Below, piece by piece: positions 26,750 through 36,720 of a stretch of DNA of 64,000 nucleotides (the first letter of the stretch is position 1; every line of letters starts with the position of its first letter). The stretch comes from Bacillus sp. (in: firmicutes) (GTDB lineage: Bacteria > Bacillota > Bacilli > Bacillales > Bacillaceae_J), in contig DUSF01000037.1 of the NCBI GenBank assembly GCA_012842745.1, forward strand, positions 62,001-126,000. Direction: 5' to 3'. The notes under the pieces are model-generated. The model had not been told where the DNA came from, did no database searches, and saw nothing but the letters and a program-made list of their open reading frames with translations. The translations under genes and the position numbers were made by a program.

Positions 26750-26894
26750 TTTCGCTTCTCCTCTTATGTTGTTTTTTTATGTATTCAAAAATATTTACAT
26801 GCTCTTAATAAAATTATACGCTTTTGTCAGTACCTGTCTATAAAAAAGCCGGGGCATGCAATTTCCAACCAAAAATTTCAGCCCCACAAACTAT

Positions 26895-27632
26895 TTAAGC
26901 ATGCTCAATTGACCAAAGCTCCGGAATGGTTACAAAAACATATCCCTTCTTTTTAAGATAGGGAATGAGATCATTCAAAGCATTTGCTGTACCAGTTAAA
27001 TCCTGTGTCCAATGTCCAGCGCTATGCATAAGAATAATTGCTCCTGGATGAGCAGCATTCAACACATTTCTTTTTATATCATCTGATGAAAGGCTTTTCC
27101 AATCCTGTGAATCAACAGACCAGCCTATACAACGATATTCCATATTTTCCAACTGCTTAAGCATCTTTTCATCTAATGCACCATAGGGAGCACGGAAAAG
27201 GTCAGTTCTAGCACCGATAATCGACATAATTTCTTTTTCGTTTTTTTCAATTTCCCATATCATATTCTTGACGCCGGTATTTGTAAGGACCGGATGCCAA
27301 TATGTATGGTTGCCAATGACATGCCCGTCATTATAAATTCGTTTTGTTACATCGGGGTAAGCGCGCACCCGTGTTCCTAACAAGAAAAAGGTAGCTTTTA
27401 CATCGTATTTTTTCAGAATATCTAAAATTAAAGGTGTAAATCGATTGTCAGGACCATCGTCAAATGTTAAAGCAATCACCTTTTCTTTAGTATTTGCTTT
27501 ATAAATGATTGTATTTGGATATTTTGTTTGCAATGGGTAGGTAGAAGCCTGTGCTGAATAGCCGGAGCCAATTGAACAAACTAGCATAATTAAAAAAGTT
27601 TGTATAAGTAGAAAAGTACGAGTGTAAAGCAT
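26895..27632 (-). CDS. Secreted polysaccharide deacetylase (NodB domain)
   Basis: A 245-residue protein with a signal peptide (LLIQTFLIMLVCSIGSGYSA, cut near AQA) and a complete NodB domain: IALTFDDGPDNRF with the catalytic Asp and metal Asp, GNHTYWHP with the metal histidines, RAPYGALD, and ILMHSAGHW with the catalytic His. It removes acetyl groups from peptidoglycan or related glycans outside the cell. Similar to PdaA/PdaB-type spore and wall enzymes; which one cannot be decided. AAGGGATG precedes the ATG. Confidence 0.92.
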   Translation of the reverse strand: MLYTRTFLLIQTFLIMLVCSIGSGYSAQASTYPLQTKYPNTIIYKANTKEKVIALTFDDGPDNRFTPLILDILKKYDVKATFFLLGTRVRAYPDVTKRIYNDGHVIGNHTYWHPVLTNTGVKNMIWEIEKNEKEIMSIIGARTDLFRAPYGALDEKMLKQLENMEYRCIGWSVDSQDWKSLSSDDIKRNVLNAAHPGAIILMHSAGHWTQDLTGTANALNDLIPYLKKKGYVFVTIPELWSIEHA

Positions 27633-27746
27633 GTCATCCCTTCTTTCATAATACTTACTTTAGTTTTGTGATAAACGAAGGGAATCTATCCGTTTTTCGT
27701 TTTGTTCATTATTGGAATTTCTAAATTGATACAAATACAGAATTAC

Positions 27747-27780
27747 AAAAAAAAGAAAAGGTATTCCTCCCTTTTCCTTC
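27747..27780 (-). terminator. Terminator of the nitrogenase-like/ABC operon
   Basis: On the minus strand GAAAAGG and CCTTTTC pair around an 8-base loop, with TTTTTTT following. A divergent copy of this hairpin stands at 37.1 kb. Confidence 0.75.
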
Positions 27781-27804
27781 TAAAATATATTTTACGTTAT
27801 TTTT

Positions 27805-29682
27805 TTACATTTCCTTCATTCCTATCTGTTGACTTGAATGGCCTAATGTTGGTGTTGCCGCTTCAATTAAAGCTTTCGTGTAAGGGTGTTTAGGATTTCT
27901 AAAAATTTCCTCACAGCTAGCTGCTTCAACAATTTTTCCACAATACATGACAACTACTTTATCGGCAAAGTATTTTACTAACGGTAAATCATGGGAAATA
28001 AAGAGCATGCTTACTTGTAGGTTTTCCTGCAATTCCTTCAATAAATTAATAATTTGGGCTTGGATAGATACGTCTAATGATGAAACAGGCTCATCGAGAA
28101 TAACCAGCTTAGGATTCACAGCCAATGCGCGGGCGATTGCTATTCTTTGCTGCTGCCCACCACTCATTTGATGCGGAAAGGAGCTATACATCTCTGAAGG
28201 AATCCCAACTAATTCCAGCAGTTCCTTCACACGCTTTTTCGCCTCGTTTGTCTTCCAGCCAGCAACACGTAATGGTTCTAAAATTGACTCACCTACAGCC
28301 ATTCTTGGATTTAAACTTGAAAAGGGGCTTTGAAAGACAAAGCCTGTCTGTTCGTGGAATAATTTATACTCTTTCTTTTTTGTTAATGTCTTTCCTAAAA
28401 ACTTCACTGTGCCCACAGTTGGTTTATATATTCCAACTATCGTTTGCCATAAAGTCGATTTTCCACTGCCGCTTTCACCGACAATTGCTGTAATTTCGCC
28501 CTGTTGAACGGTAAAATCAACTCCATCCACTGCCCTGATTTGTTTTCGAGATAAAAAGCCGCCTGCTTGAAAATGCTTTTGTAAATTACGTACCTCTAAT
28601 ATAGGCTGACAATCTTCTTTTGAGGATTTTTTTACTTCAACACTGCGCCATCTTTTCTCTGTTTTTACAAGAGTAGAATTAAAAAGTTTGAGCTTCTTTT
28701 TATCTTCAGTTGTTAACCAGCAGCTTAGTTTATGTCCGTTTTCATCTACCAATTTAAAGGATGGTTCCGTTTTTTTACATACATCTTTTGCAAAAACACA
28801 CCTCGGATGAAATGGGCAACCAGGTGGTAAATGTAACGCATGAGGCGGCTGCCCTTCTAAAGCTGATAATCTTTGCTTATTCGAATCATGCATGCGCGGA
28901 AAGGCTTTGAGCAAGGCTTGTGTATAAGGATGCTGCGGATTTTTTAAAATATCCCTCGCAATACCATATTCGACTACCTTTCCAGCATACATAACGAGCA
29001 CTTTATCAGCCAACGTTATTGTTTCTGCTAAATCATGAGTAATCAGCAAAATCGCCAAATTCATGTTTTTCTTTATATCGGCGAGCAGTTCTAAGATTTG
29101 TTTTTTTATCGTACTATCCAACGCTGTTGTAGGTTCGTCTGCAATTAGCAATTGCGGATGGCTTGCTAAAGCGATTGCAATCATCACGCGTTGACGGATT
29201 CCCCCGCTTAACTGATGGGGGTATTGCCCCAATCTAATCGCAGGTTCTGAGACGCCGACTTGTCTTAATAATGCTATGCATTCATCTCGGACAGCCGCTT
29301 TCGTTAGTCCCTTTTCTTTTCTTAAGTAGATTGTTTCCGCCAATTGACGTCCAACAGTTAAAACAGGATTTAATGCACTCATCGGGTCTTGAAAAACCAT
29401 CGAAATTTGCTGTCCACGGATTTTTTCCCAATCCATTTCTTCCTGCACCGCCAATTGGTTTCCATCGAAAAAAATACTACCATTTTCGATTCGCCCATTA
29501 TTCGGTAATAATCCAATAACTGATAATGCCGCTGCGGTTTTCCCTGAGCCAGATTCACCAACAATCGCCAATGTTTCCCCTTTTTCTACCGTAAACTCCA
29601 ATCCTCTAACAGCTAGCAATTTCCCAGTCGAAGTCCGATATGAAATCGATAAGGCCTCCGCTTGTAGCAATGGATTGTTCAT
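27805..29682 (-). CDS. Fused OppD-OppF-type double ABC ATPase
   Basis: A 625-residue protein with two complete ATPase domains of the peptide/nickel transporter family, normally separate. Domain 1 (about 1-325): Walker [12 protein letters not shown], signature QLSGGIRQR, Walker [13 protein letters not shown], and the OppD-type cysteine cluster [15 protein letters not shown] (which in this family can bind an Fe-S cluster). Domain 2 (about 350-625): [32 protein letters not shown]. It energises the two permeases encoded just upstream. ATG at 29682 follows GGAG. Last gene of a seven-gene operon. Confidence 0.92.
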   Translation of the reverse strand: MNNPLLQAEALSISYRTSTGKLLAVRGLEFTVEKGETLAIVGESGSGKTAAALSVIGLLPNNGRIENGSIFFDGNQLAVQEEMDWEKIRGQQISMVFQDPMSALNPVLTVGRQLAETIYLRKEKGLTKAAVRDECIALLRQVGVSEPAIRLGQYPHQLSGGIRQRVMIAIALASHPQLLIADEPTTALDSTIKKQILELLADIKKNMNLAILLITHDLAETITLADKVLVMYAGKVVEYGIARDILKNPQHPYTQALLKAFPRMHDSNKQRLSALEGQPPHALHLPPGCPFHPRCVFAKDVCKKTEPSFKLVDENGHKLSCWLTTEDKKKLKLFNSTLVKTEKRWRSVEVKKSSKEDCQPILEVRNLQKHFQAGGFLSRKQIRAVDGVDFTVQQGEITAIVGESGSGKSTLWQTIVGIYKPTVGTVKFLGKTLTKKKEYKLFHEQTGFVFQSPFSSLNPRMAVGESILEPLRVAGWKTNEAKKRVKELLELVGIPSEMYSSFPHQMSGGQQQRIAIARALAVNPKLVILDEPVSSLDVSIQAQIINLLKELQENLQVSMLFISHDLPLVKYFADKVVVMYCGKIVEAASCEEIFRNPKHPYTKALIEAATPTLGHSSQQIGMKEM

Positions 29683-29707
29683 TATATTCACTCCGTTTAT
29701 AAAAACT

Positions 29708-30529
29708 CTAGTATTCTTTCAAATGACTAGGATCATACACATCCCGCAGTTTTTCTCCTAAAACAGTAAAGGCAGATACCGCTATCATAATTGCTAGACT
29801 AGGAAAAAGCAGTAAATAGCCATTATCACGCATATATGGCCTGGCTTCGCTAATCATCATCCCCCATTCAGCATGCGGGGCCTCAATGCCAAGTCCTAAT
29901 AAAGAAAAACCTGCTAAAGCCATCATAATCCAACTTATATTTAACGCTATAATGACTAACAGTTGCGGCAATACATTCGGTAAAATATGTTTCCTGATAA
30001 TGTTCCACCTCGGCTGTCCATAAAGCTCAGCAGCTAATACATATTCATTTTCTTTTACCATTAAGGTCACGCCGCGAATGATTCGGGCAAAAGAAACCCA
30101 CCACGATAAAATCAATGCAATCGCAAGATTCACTAATCCAGGACCAATTATACCAACAACAACTAATGCCAAGATACGGCTAGGAAATGCAAATAATAAA
30201 TCAACAATTCTCATTAATACACTGTCTACCCAGCCGCCAACATAACCAGCAGTTACTCCTACAATTGTTCCGATAAAAAATGACCCCGCTGTAATGATGA
30301 TTGCAATGACCATTGTCGTTCTAGTTCCATAAAGAATTCTTGAAAACAAATCTCGCCCCATATGGTCAGTCCCAAGCCAATACTCAGAACTAGGCGGAAG
30401 CAACCGTTCAGACAACACCCCAACATTTGGATTATGCGGAGCAAGCCAAGAAGCAAAAATAGCTAGTAAAAATAAACCTATAATAATGGCAAGACTTGCA
30501 GTTAATCCTTTATTGTTTGATAGTTTCAT
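29708..30529 (-). CDS. ABC permease, OppC/NikC type
   Basis: A 273-residue inner-membrane permease. LGTDHMGRDLFSRILYGTRT (about 45-64) is the DppC/NikC hallmark and AAELYGQPRWNIIRKHILPN contains the EAA loop that contacts the ATPase. Six membrane segments fit. The ATG at 30529, preceded by GGCGGA, is preferred to a GTG that overlaps the previous stop. Pairs with the OppB-type permease immediately upstream. Confidence 0.92.
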   Translation of the reverse strand: MKLSNNKGLTASLAIIIGLFLLAIFASWLAPHNPNVGVLSERLLPPSSEYWLGTDHMGRDLFSRILYGTRTTMVIAIIITAGSFFIGTIVGVTAGYVGGWVDSVLMRIVDLLFAFPSRILALVVVGIIGPGLVNLAIALILSWWVSFARIIRGVTLMVKENEYVLAAELYGQPRWNIIRKHILPNVLPQLLVIIALNISWIMMALAGFSLLGLGIEAPHAEWGMMISEARPYMRDNGYLLLFPSLAIMIAVSAFTVLGEKLRDVYDPSHLKEY

Positions 30530-30542
30530 AGCTTTTCCGCCA

Positions 30543-31487
30543 CTAAGCACGAGTTGTTCCTCCTTTAGAATTCATTCGAGGGTCTAAATATATATAAATA
30601 AGGTCAACGATTAAATTGATTGAAATAATAATGACAGTCATAAACAATACATAACCTTGTAATAGAGGAATATCCCTACTGACAATAGCCTGTAGCCCAA
30701 GTCGTCCTAATCCTGGCCAATTAAATATGCTTTCGATAATAACAGTGCCCCCCAATAAAAAGCCAACACTGGCCCCTAAGGATGTAACGACAGGAATCAA
30801 CGCATTCCGCATCGCATGCTTAAACATGACTGTCTTTCGCGATAATCCCTTTGCTCTTGCCATTGTAATATAATCCAAGCTTAACACCTCTAATAAACTG
30901 GCGCGCAAAATCCGCGCCTTCCCAGCCCCCAAGCCTACTCCTAAGACAAGGGATGGCAGTACTACATGCTGCCAAGTTCCATAGCCGATTAGAGGGAATA
31001 CAGTCCAAACATACCCAAATAAAAACAATAAAATAAACGATAATAAAAAGTCAGGGATGCAGCTCATCGTTAAGGAAAAACCTAAAATGATACGGTCAAC
31101 AAGCGAATCTTTATAATACGCTGCCAACATGCCTAAAATAATAGTTATGAAAATGCCAATTACTACAGATGTCCCTGTTAATAATAATGTTGGGGCCATT
31201 CTTTCCACGATCTCCGCGCTGACAGGTTGTTCCGTAATCCACGATGTCCCTAAATCAAATTGAAGGGCTTTCATCAGCCACTCTCCATACCGAATGAAGA
31301 TAGGCTGATCGAGTCCTAATTTGACTTGCATTTCAACTATCAACTCTGGAGTAGGCTGCCCCCCATTTCGCAAAATAAGATCTTCGGCAATATTACCCGG
31401 TACGATATTTGTCAATAAAAAAGTGAAAAATGAAATAACTAACAATAAAGCAGGCAATATTAATAACCGTTTCAATACCATTGCCAT
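30543..31487 (-). CDS. ABC permease, OppB/NikB type
   Basis: A 314-residue permease with six membrane segments. The N-terminal helix with VISFFTFLLTNIVPGNIAE and the loop QVKLGLDQPIFIRYGEWLMK are typical of DppB/NikB proteins, and MARAKGLSRKTVMFKHAMRN is the EAA motif. GGAGTG precedes the ATG. It follows the NifH-like gene by 18 bases, so the transporter membrane part is cotranscribed with the nitrogenase-like genes. Confidence 0.92.
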   Translation of the reverse strand: MAMVLKRLLILPALLLVISFFTFLLTNIVPGNIAEDLILRNGGQPTPELIVEMQVKLGLDQPIFIRYGEWLMKALQFDLGTSWITEQPVSAEIVERMAPTLLLTGTSVVIGIFITIILGMLAAYYKDSLVDRIILGFSLTMSCIPDFLLSFILLFLFGYVWTVFPLIGYGTWQHVVLPSLVLGVGLGAGKARILRASLLEVLSLDYITMARAKGLSRKTVMFKHAMRNALIPVVTSLGASVGFLLGGTVIIESIFNWPGLGRLGLQAIVSRDIPLLQGYVLFMTVIIISINLIVDLIYIYLDPRMNSKGGTTRA

Positions 31488-31505
31488 AGAAAAATCACTC
31501 CAAAT

Positions 31506-32267
31506 TTATCCCATTACAATACTTGCTAATTTCCGGTATTGGTTTGCCAGTTCAGACTGAGGGGCTCCCTCAATGACTGTAACGTTTTCCTTTTCACAAT
31601 TTTGAACAATTGGATCACGGGGAAATGTAAAGGCAAGTTCAGTGCCAATTTCCTCTAATGACTCCAAAACTCTTTGTTCCTCATTGCTTCCGCCCTTAGA
31701 GTTAAAAATCAGCCCCCTTAATTTTGCATAACCGCGATTCCGAAATTGATGGACGGCTTGAGAAATATTATAGGCTGCAAATAAAGACATTCTTTCACCT
31801 GAACTTACAATATAGACATCGTCTGCATAGCCGTCACGGAGCGGGACAGCAAATCCCCCGCAGACGACATCCCCCAACACATCATAGATGACGACATCCG
31901 GCTGGTATGTTTCGATTGCCTTAAGCTCTTTCATCTTTCCGAAAGCGGCAATGATTCCTTGTCCCGCGCAGCCTATCCCTGGAGTAGGCCCGCCTACTTC
32001 TACACATAAAACACCGTTATAGCCTTCTCTAACAAAATCTGATAATTCGATGTTATCCTTTTTTTCTTTAATAACATTTAATACAGTCGGCACTTTACTG
32101 CGTGCAAGCATCATTGTTGAATCAGCTTTTGGGTCGCATCCTATTTGCATGACTTTTAATCCTTGTTCACTTAAAGCAGCACTAAGATTAGCTGATGTCG
32201 TTGATTTTCCAATTCCACCTTTACCATAAAAGGCAATTCGTTTAATCGGTTTTGTTTGTGTTGACAT
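31506..32267 (-). CDS. NifH/BchL-like iron protein of a nitrogenase-like system
   Basis: A 253-residue P-loop ATPase. [14 protein letters not shown] (G15-L28) is the nucleotide site, and the two [4Fe-4S] ligands shared across the dimer are C100 in [11 protein letters not shown] and C136 in [23 protein letters not shown] is the NifH switch region. In nitrogenase, DPOR, COR, Cfb and Mar systems this protein delivers single electrons with ATP hydrolysis to a component-1 complex. The ATG at 32267 follows AGGAGG, which overlaps the stop of the preceding component-1 gene. Confidence 0.95.
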   Translation of the reverse strand: MSTQTKPIKRIAFYGKGGIGKSTTSANLSAALSEQGLKVMQIGCDPKADSTMMLARSKVPTVLNVIKEKKDNIELSDFVREGYNGVLCVEVGGPTPGIGCAGQGIIAAFGKMKELKAIETYQPDVVIYDVLGDVVCGGFAVPLRDGYADDVYIVSSGERMSLFAAYNISQAVHQFRNRGYAKLRGLIFNSKGGSNEEQRVLESLEEIGTELAFTFPRDPIVQNCEKENVTVIEGAPQSELANQYRKLASIVMG

Positions 32268-32277
32268 AGAAATCCTC

Positions 32278-33585
32278 CTAGACATTCATCTTCTTTCGCA
32301 AAGCATATCGACTAATTTGATTAAACAAATCTTGAGTTAACGACTGATACCCTTCCCAGCCAACGATTGGATTTCCCTCAAAAATACTAAAGCAGTCATA
32401 GGCTGGCTCTGTAATTCGCAACTGGACTGGTACTTCTCCGGCTAATGACGTATCCTCAGCACTCCCCAGTAAAATAAATGGCTGGCTCTCTTCAAGAACC
32501 TGTTTCCACTCCCGTTCACCTGGGGTTACGAGCACTTTTTCAACACCTAAAGACTCTATTTCTCTGATTTCATTAGCTTTTGGCGGTGTAGTTAAGCGAA
32601 CGGCTACTAATGGAAAATGCCAATCTTCTTTCACTAATTGCACCAATCCCATCGCCATTGCAGGAGGGCAGGATAGAGCTGTTATCCAATTTCTTTGATA
32701 AAATTCTCCTCCCGCAATCATTTCGATATAATGATGGAAAGAAAATGGTCGATCATTTTCAAATCTAGGGCTTGGCCCTTCTTTTCCCACTGCTTCCGCT
32801 ACCTGTTTCAACCACTCCCCCGTGCCTTTTTCTCCATATGGCAAGCCATAAATATAAGGGATGCCGTAATGCTCCTCTAAATATCGGGCCGTCTTTAAAC
32901 CAGCTGCCCTAGTAACAATATTTAGACTTGCATCTGGCACAGACTTCAATTGTTCGGTCGTCGTTTCATACGTTAAAACCGTGTTCACTTCAATTCCGAT
33001 TAAATCCAGAAGTCTCTTTATCTCTTTCTCATCAGCGTCCCAGTTAAACGTTTCCGCTGTTGGACCAATAATGTTGGCCCGCAACACGCCATCCAATGAA
33101 TGGCGACCCTTTTGTTCTGACAGCTCCGATTCCGAACAATAATGACGGATTAACTCGTAAATGGCCTCTTCTACACCATTCTCCGCGTTTTCTTTCCATG
33201 CTTTATTATTGAACGTTAAAATCGGTTGTTTTATATGTTGGCCCGCCTCTCTAGCAATCGCCTCAATATCGACGCCTATCAATGCAGCGACGGGGTTGGC
33301 GACGATAACTATTAAGGAAACATCATTTCTCGCTGCCATTTCTGTTATTGCCGCCTTTAACTTTTCATCTCCACCGCTTAGAGCGATATCTTCCTGCTCA
33401 AGCCCAGTGCTTGCAAAGCGGTTAAAAATAAGTTCCCTTGTTCTTTTCGATGCCGTCACTAATTCGTAGAAATTACACCCTGATGTGCCATGGTTGATGA
33501 CAACGGCATCTTTAACCCCAGCAAACGCCCACAAGATTCCTAAATATTCATTCGTTGGCAAAAAAACGGATGAGATTCTGCTCAT
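32278..33585 (-). CDS. Nitrogenase component 1-like subunit (one-cysteine, K/B type)
   Basis: A 435-residue protein of the NifD/NifK/BchN/BchB superfamily (oxidoreductase, nitrogenase component 1). The HGTSGC motif (C37) corresponds to the second P-cluster cysteine of NifK. The first position has no cysteine (FLPTNEYLG), and the third is alanine ([14 protein letters not shown] instead of a TCxxxxIGDD pattern). The C-terminus [20 protein letters not shown] matches the NifK-type ending. So it supplies one cluster ligand. The start overlaps the end of the preceding subunit gene; ATG at 33585 is favoured. Confidence 0.85.
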   Translation of the reverse strand: MSRISSVFLPTNEYLGILWAFAGVKDAVVINHGTSGCNFYELVTASKRTRELIFNRFASTGLEQEDIALSGGDEKLKAAITEMAARNDVSLIVIVANPVAALIGVDIEAIAREAGQHIKQPILTFNNKAWKENAENGVEEAIYELIRHYCSESELSEQKGRHSLDGVLRANIIGPTAETFNWDADEKEIKRLLDLIGIEVNTVLTYETTTEQLKSVPDASLNIVTRAAGLKTARYLEEHYGIPYIYGLPYGEKGTGEWLKQVAEAVGKEGPSPRFENDRPFSFHHYIEMIAGGEFYQRNWITALSCPPAMAMGLVQLVKEDWHFPLVAVRLTTPPKANEIREIESLGVEKVLVTPGEREWKQVLEESQPFILLGSAEDTSLAGEVPVQLRITEPAYDCFSIFEGNPIVGWEGYQSLTQDLFNQISRYALRKKMNV

Positions 33586-33586
33586 A

Positions 33587-34855
33587 TTACTCACCATCCA
33601 TCCTACAATTAATCAAACGAGCAATATTCTCCAGTTCCTGCTCGACAGCCCCAAATCCAGGTCCGGCAGAATGTGCACCCGGATGACAATGGCTCACATT
33701 TTTCGCTTCTAACAATTCGGCTAGACCATGTCCTAAAAAAATTTGTGGATGATACTTATTTATTAACTCTTCTAGGTTCGAGCCTTTGTTCAAATGAATA
33801 ATTGGCAAAACAATTCCATTTTGTTTCAACTTCAAAAGATAAGGGTTTTCTTTTTCAATCGGCATTCTAGTTTGTAAAAATTTAGGTTCCATTCCGAGCC
33901 CTGCATAAAACAAGGCAGCCTCGATATTGCTTCCTTCGACTGAACCGATGGCAAATGAAACATCTCTCAGTTGTTTTTTCTTTTTTTCTAAAAAAATTAA
34001 ATGATTTTCTGCCAAATTTGCAATCGCCTGATTGAGATCAATCCCTAAATGCGTGCCAATCATCTGATAACCTTCGATAATTTGTTCGGTTAGATACGAA
34101 TAATCGTAAGTTATATAAGGTGTGCCGAATAGGTCCTTCATTTTTTCAGCCAACGGCTTAGCCGCTTTTCCAATTGCTATATTTAATGAAGCCGCAGGGG
34201 CTTTTTCGATTTCACTGAGATGATTCGCCCCAGGCAAAACAGAATTCACTTCAACACCGGAACGTTCCAATACTTGAACCAGTTCTGTTTTCTTCCAATT
34301 CGGTGACCTCAGCCCAATAATATTGACAGTCAAAGGTCTGACTTCCATCGGTTTCATTACTTCAACAAGCGCTGCTAAAAAGGCACTTCTCCCTTTTTGG
34401 CGATGTAAACAGGCATAACCATTTGTTTTTATTGTTAATACCTTTGCTTTTAATCGACTTTTTATCATCGTCAGGGCTGCTGCATCAAAGCCAATGATTT
34501 CCGGAGTGCAGGTGGAGATTAGAAAAATAACGTCTGGTTGAAGTTGCTCTTCAAGTTCCTCCAAAGCATCCTCAATCACCCTATCCACTCCAAATACCAT
34601 ATCTTCCTGCTTTAGATTTAATAGATAAAGATTGTCTTCCGTGCTACCTGGGGCTTGTCCGCGCCGTCTTTGCAAAATCTTGGCGTGATATAAACACGAC
34701 GGCGGTGCAATCACTAAAGCTACACTACTTGGAAAAAATGGCGCCATCATCGCAGCTTCAAATAACCCGCAATGCGCTCCAGGAAATTGCGCTGCATCTT
34801 TTGAGCTACTTTGCATTTTTTCCTCCACATTGGCTTTTAAATTTGCTTCACTCAT
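33587..34855 (-). CDS. Nitrogenase component 1-like subunit (three-cysteine, D/N type)
   Basis: A 422-residue component-1 protein. Three cysteines lie in the cluster positions: C29 (FPGAHCGLFEA), C54 (IAPPSCLYHAK) and C116 (LISTCTPEIIGFD), spaced like C62, C88 and C154 of NifD. MVFGVDRVIEDALEEL follows the second, as in the family. The C-terminal SHCHPGAHSAGPGFGAVEQE stands where NifD carries the cofactor-binding histidine (H442), rich in His and Gly. With the one-cysteine partner it could bind a single [4Fe-4S] cluster. GGAGG precedes the ATG. Confidence 0.85.
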   Translation of the reverse strand: MSEANLKANVEEKMQSSSKDAAQFPGAHCGLFEAAMMAPFFPSSVALVIAPPSCLYHAKILQRRRGQAPGSTEDNLYLLNLKQEDMVFGVDRVIEDALEELEEQLQPDVIFLISTCTPEIIGFDAAALTMIKSRLKAKVLTIKTNGYACLHRQKGRSAFLAALVEVMKPMEVRPLTVNIIGLRSPNWKKTELVQVLERSGVEVNSVLPGANHLSEIEKAPAASLNIAIGKAAKPLAEKMKDLFGTPYITYDYSYLTEQIIEGYQMIGTHLGIDLNQAIANLAENHLIFLEKKKKQLRDVSFAIGSVEGSNIEAALFYAGLGMEPKFLQTRMPIEKENPYLLKLKQNGIVLPIIHLNKGSNLEELINKYHPQIFLGHGLAELLEAKNVSHCHPGAHSAGPGFGAVEQELENIARLINCRMDGE

Positions 34856-34871
34856 ATTTTCATGCCTCCAA

Positions 34872-36488
34872 CTATTCCCTTGTTACTTTATAAACAAAGC
34901 GGAGTGGGTCCATCGTATTCGAGAAGTCCCAGCCGGCAATGTCATTTTTATAAATCGTTACCCGATGTGGATGAAGTAAAAAAGCTCCAGGAGTCACTTC
35001 CATAATTTCTTGTTGAATTTCGTTATAAATTTCAGTTCTCTTCTCCTGATCAATCGTTGTGACGACGTCGCTTACTAATTGATCGAGTTTTTCGTTATTA
35101 GTTAAAACAGTTCCGCTACCCTTCTTAGTAAAGTAGTATTGGAAGAAGTGATAAGGATCAGCTGCGTTTTTTCCGATACTTCCTAAACCGACCATATTAA
35201 ACTCACCTTTTTTCACAAGCTCACGAATGACACTACTATCTCTTAATTCTAAATTAATCTTTATGCCCAAATTGGCTAGCTGATTTTGAATAGCCTCTCC
35301 AATTGGTTTCCATGTTCTAGTGCCTTCTAATAAAAAGGTTAGCTCTAAAACTTGTCCATCTTTAACTAAAAAACCATCATTATTACGATCCTTCCAACCT
35401 GCTTCTGCCAATAATTGCTGTGCTTTTTCCATATCAAACCGATAGCCTTGAATGCTGGTATCTGTCCACGGAATCGATGCATCAAATCCAATTGGCCCTA
35501 CAGCTGAAGTAGCAAAACCTTCAAAAATAAATTCGGTAATTTGCTCGCGGTCTATGGCGTAATTGATTGCTTTTCTTACTTTTGCATCGCTAAGGGGACC
35601 TTTATTGCTATTGAATCCAATCCATTCCAGCGAACTCGAATCAGCACTCCTAAAGACCGTAAAGTTTTCATTTTCTTGTAATCTCTTGATTTCTGATTGT
35701 GGTATCCCATAACCATCTGCGCCGATTAAATCTACTTCCCCAGACTCTAATGCCAATACCATCGTTGCTGGGTCAGAAATGTAGACAACATTTAATTCAT
35801 CAATGCTTGGTTTTTCACGCCAATGGTTTTCATAAGCAACAAACTCTACTTTTTCTTTGCTTAGACTTTTTAGCGCAAACGGTCCTGTTCCGATTGGATT
35901 AACCATTTTTCCTTCTTCATCAAATGAGGCCGGACTTGGAATGGCACACTGGTAAGAGCCGACTAAATTTAAGAAAGGGGCAAATGGTTTTTGAAGATAA
36001 AAGACTACTGTATATTCATCAGGAGCCTTCACAGTTTCGATTCCTGCCCTTCTTGAAAAATTAGGGTCCTCCATATAACGGTTAATAGCTTCCACTACGG
36101 CACTACTTGTAAATGGAGTTCCATCGTGGAAAGTAACATTATCTCGTAATTGGAAAGTCCATTCCGTGCCCGTTTCGTTGACAAACCATGATTTCGCTAA
36201 TGCCCCCTCAAATTGGCCTGTTGAAGTTTCTAGTGCTAACGGTTCAAAAACAACTGTCCGTAATACAGTGTTTTCTCTCCCGCTCATATAAGGGTTCAAA
36301 CCTAAATAATCCAAACCATGTCCTAAAGCAATGGTCAAAGTCTGATTCCTGTTTTCATTGCTAGCACTCCCATCGGTAGACTTTCCAGCGCCACTTTGGC
36401 TACTGCTGCAAGCTGATAATGCTAGGATAAAACAACAGACAATTAATAAAATTGAAAAAGTTTTCCCTCTAAAATTTAATAGCTTCAT
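34872..36488 (-). CDS. Family-5 (OppA/NikA) substrate-binding lipoprotein
   Basis: A 538-residue lipoprotein with a signal ending LALSACSSS, cut before the lipidated cysteine. The family-5 solute-binding domain follows: AKSWFVNETGTEWTFQLRDN, VTFHDGTPFTSSAVVEAINR, IGTGPFALKS, and KVRKAINYAIDREQI. This group binds peptides, nickel chelates, opines and other ligands; the ligand cannot be predicted. It is the first gene of the operon, followed after 16 bases by the nitrogenase-like genes, an order that suggests import of the substrate or cofactor of the reductase. Confidence 0.93.
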   Translation of the reverse strand: MKLLNFRGKTFSILLIVCCFILALSACSSSQSGAGKSTDGSASNENRNQTLTIALGHGLDYLGLNPYMSGRENTVLRTVVFEPLALETSTGQFEGALAKSWFVNETGTEWTFQLRDNVTFHDGTPFTSSAVVEAINRYMEDPNFSRRAGIETVKAPDEYTVVFYLQKPFAPFLNLVGSYQCAIPSPASFDEEGKMVNPIGTGPFALKSLSKEKVEFVAYENHWREKPSIDELNVVYISDPATMVLALESGEVDLIGADGYGIPQSEIKRLQENENFTVFRSADSSSLEWIGFNSNKGPLSDAKVRKAINYAIDREQITEFIFEGFATSAVGPIGFDASIPWTDTSIQGYRFDMEKAQQLLAEAGWKDRNNDGFLVKDGQVLELTFLLEGTRTWKPIGEAIQNQLANLGIKINLELRDSSVIRELVKKGEFNMVGLGSIGKNAADPYHFFQYYFTKKGSGTVLTNNEKLDQLVSDVVTTIDQEKRTEIYNEIQQEIMEVTPGAFLLHPHRVTIYKNDIAGWDFSNTMDPLRFVYKVTRE

Positions 36489-36720
36489 ACTTTAATAAAA
36501 ATCCCCTTTCAAAATTGATATTTTTGATAGAGTCTCTACTATCAAACTTTAGAGTAACAATCATTATTGAAATAAATTTGAAGTTGCTATGTACATACTG
36601 TGTAAATTGTATAAACTTTTATAAAAAAGAAGTGCATTACTTTTTAGTAGTTTAGTAATGGTGTGAAAAAGTTGAAGCGAATAACAAGGGGGTTTTTATA
36701 ATATAACGATTTTGTAATAG
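36489..36720 (-). promoter_or_regulatory. Promoter/operator region of the nitrogenase-like operon
   Basis: AT-rich leader upstream of the binding-protein gene with several possible -10 hexamers. The clearest element is an inverted repeat at 36523-36546: TTTGATAG, eight bases, CTATCAAA, with a nested TAGAGTCTCTA. It lies between the likely promoter and GAAAGGGGA ahead of the start, a position suited to a repressor. I cannot name the regulator; no regulator gene is in the operon. Confidence 0.5.

Noticed and set aside
31506-34855. True nitrogen fixation genes
   Set aside because: P-cluster ligands are incomplete, and nifB, nifE and nifN are absent; this is a nitrogenase-like system only.
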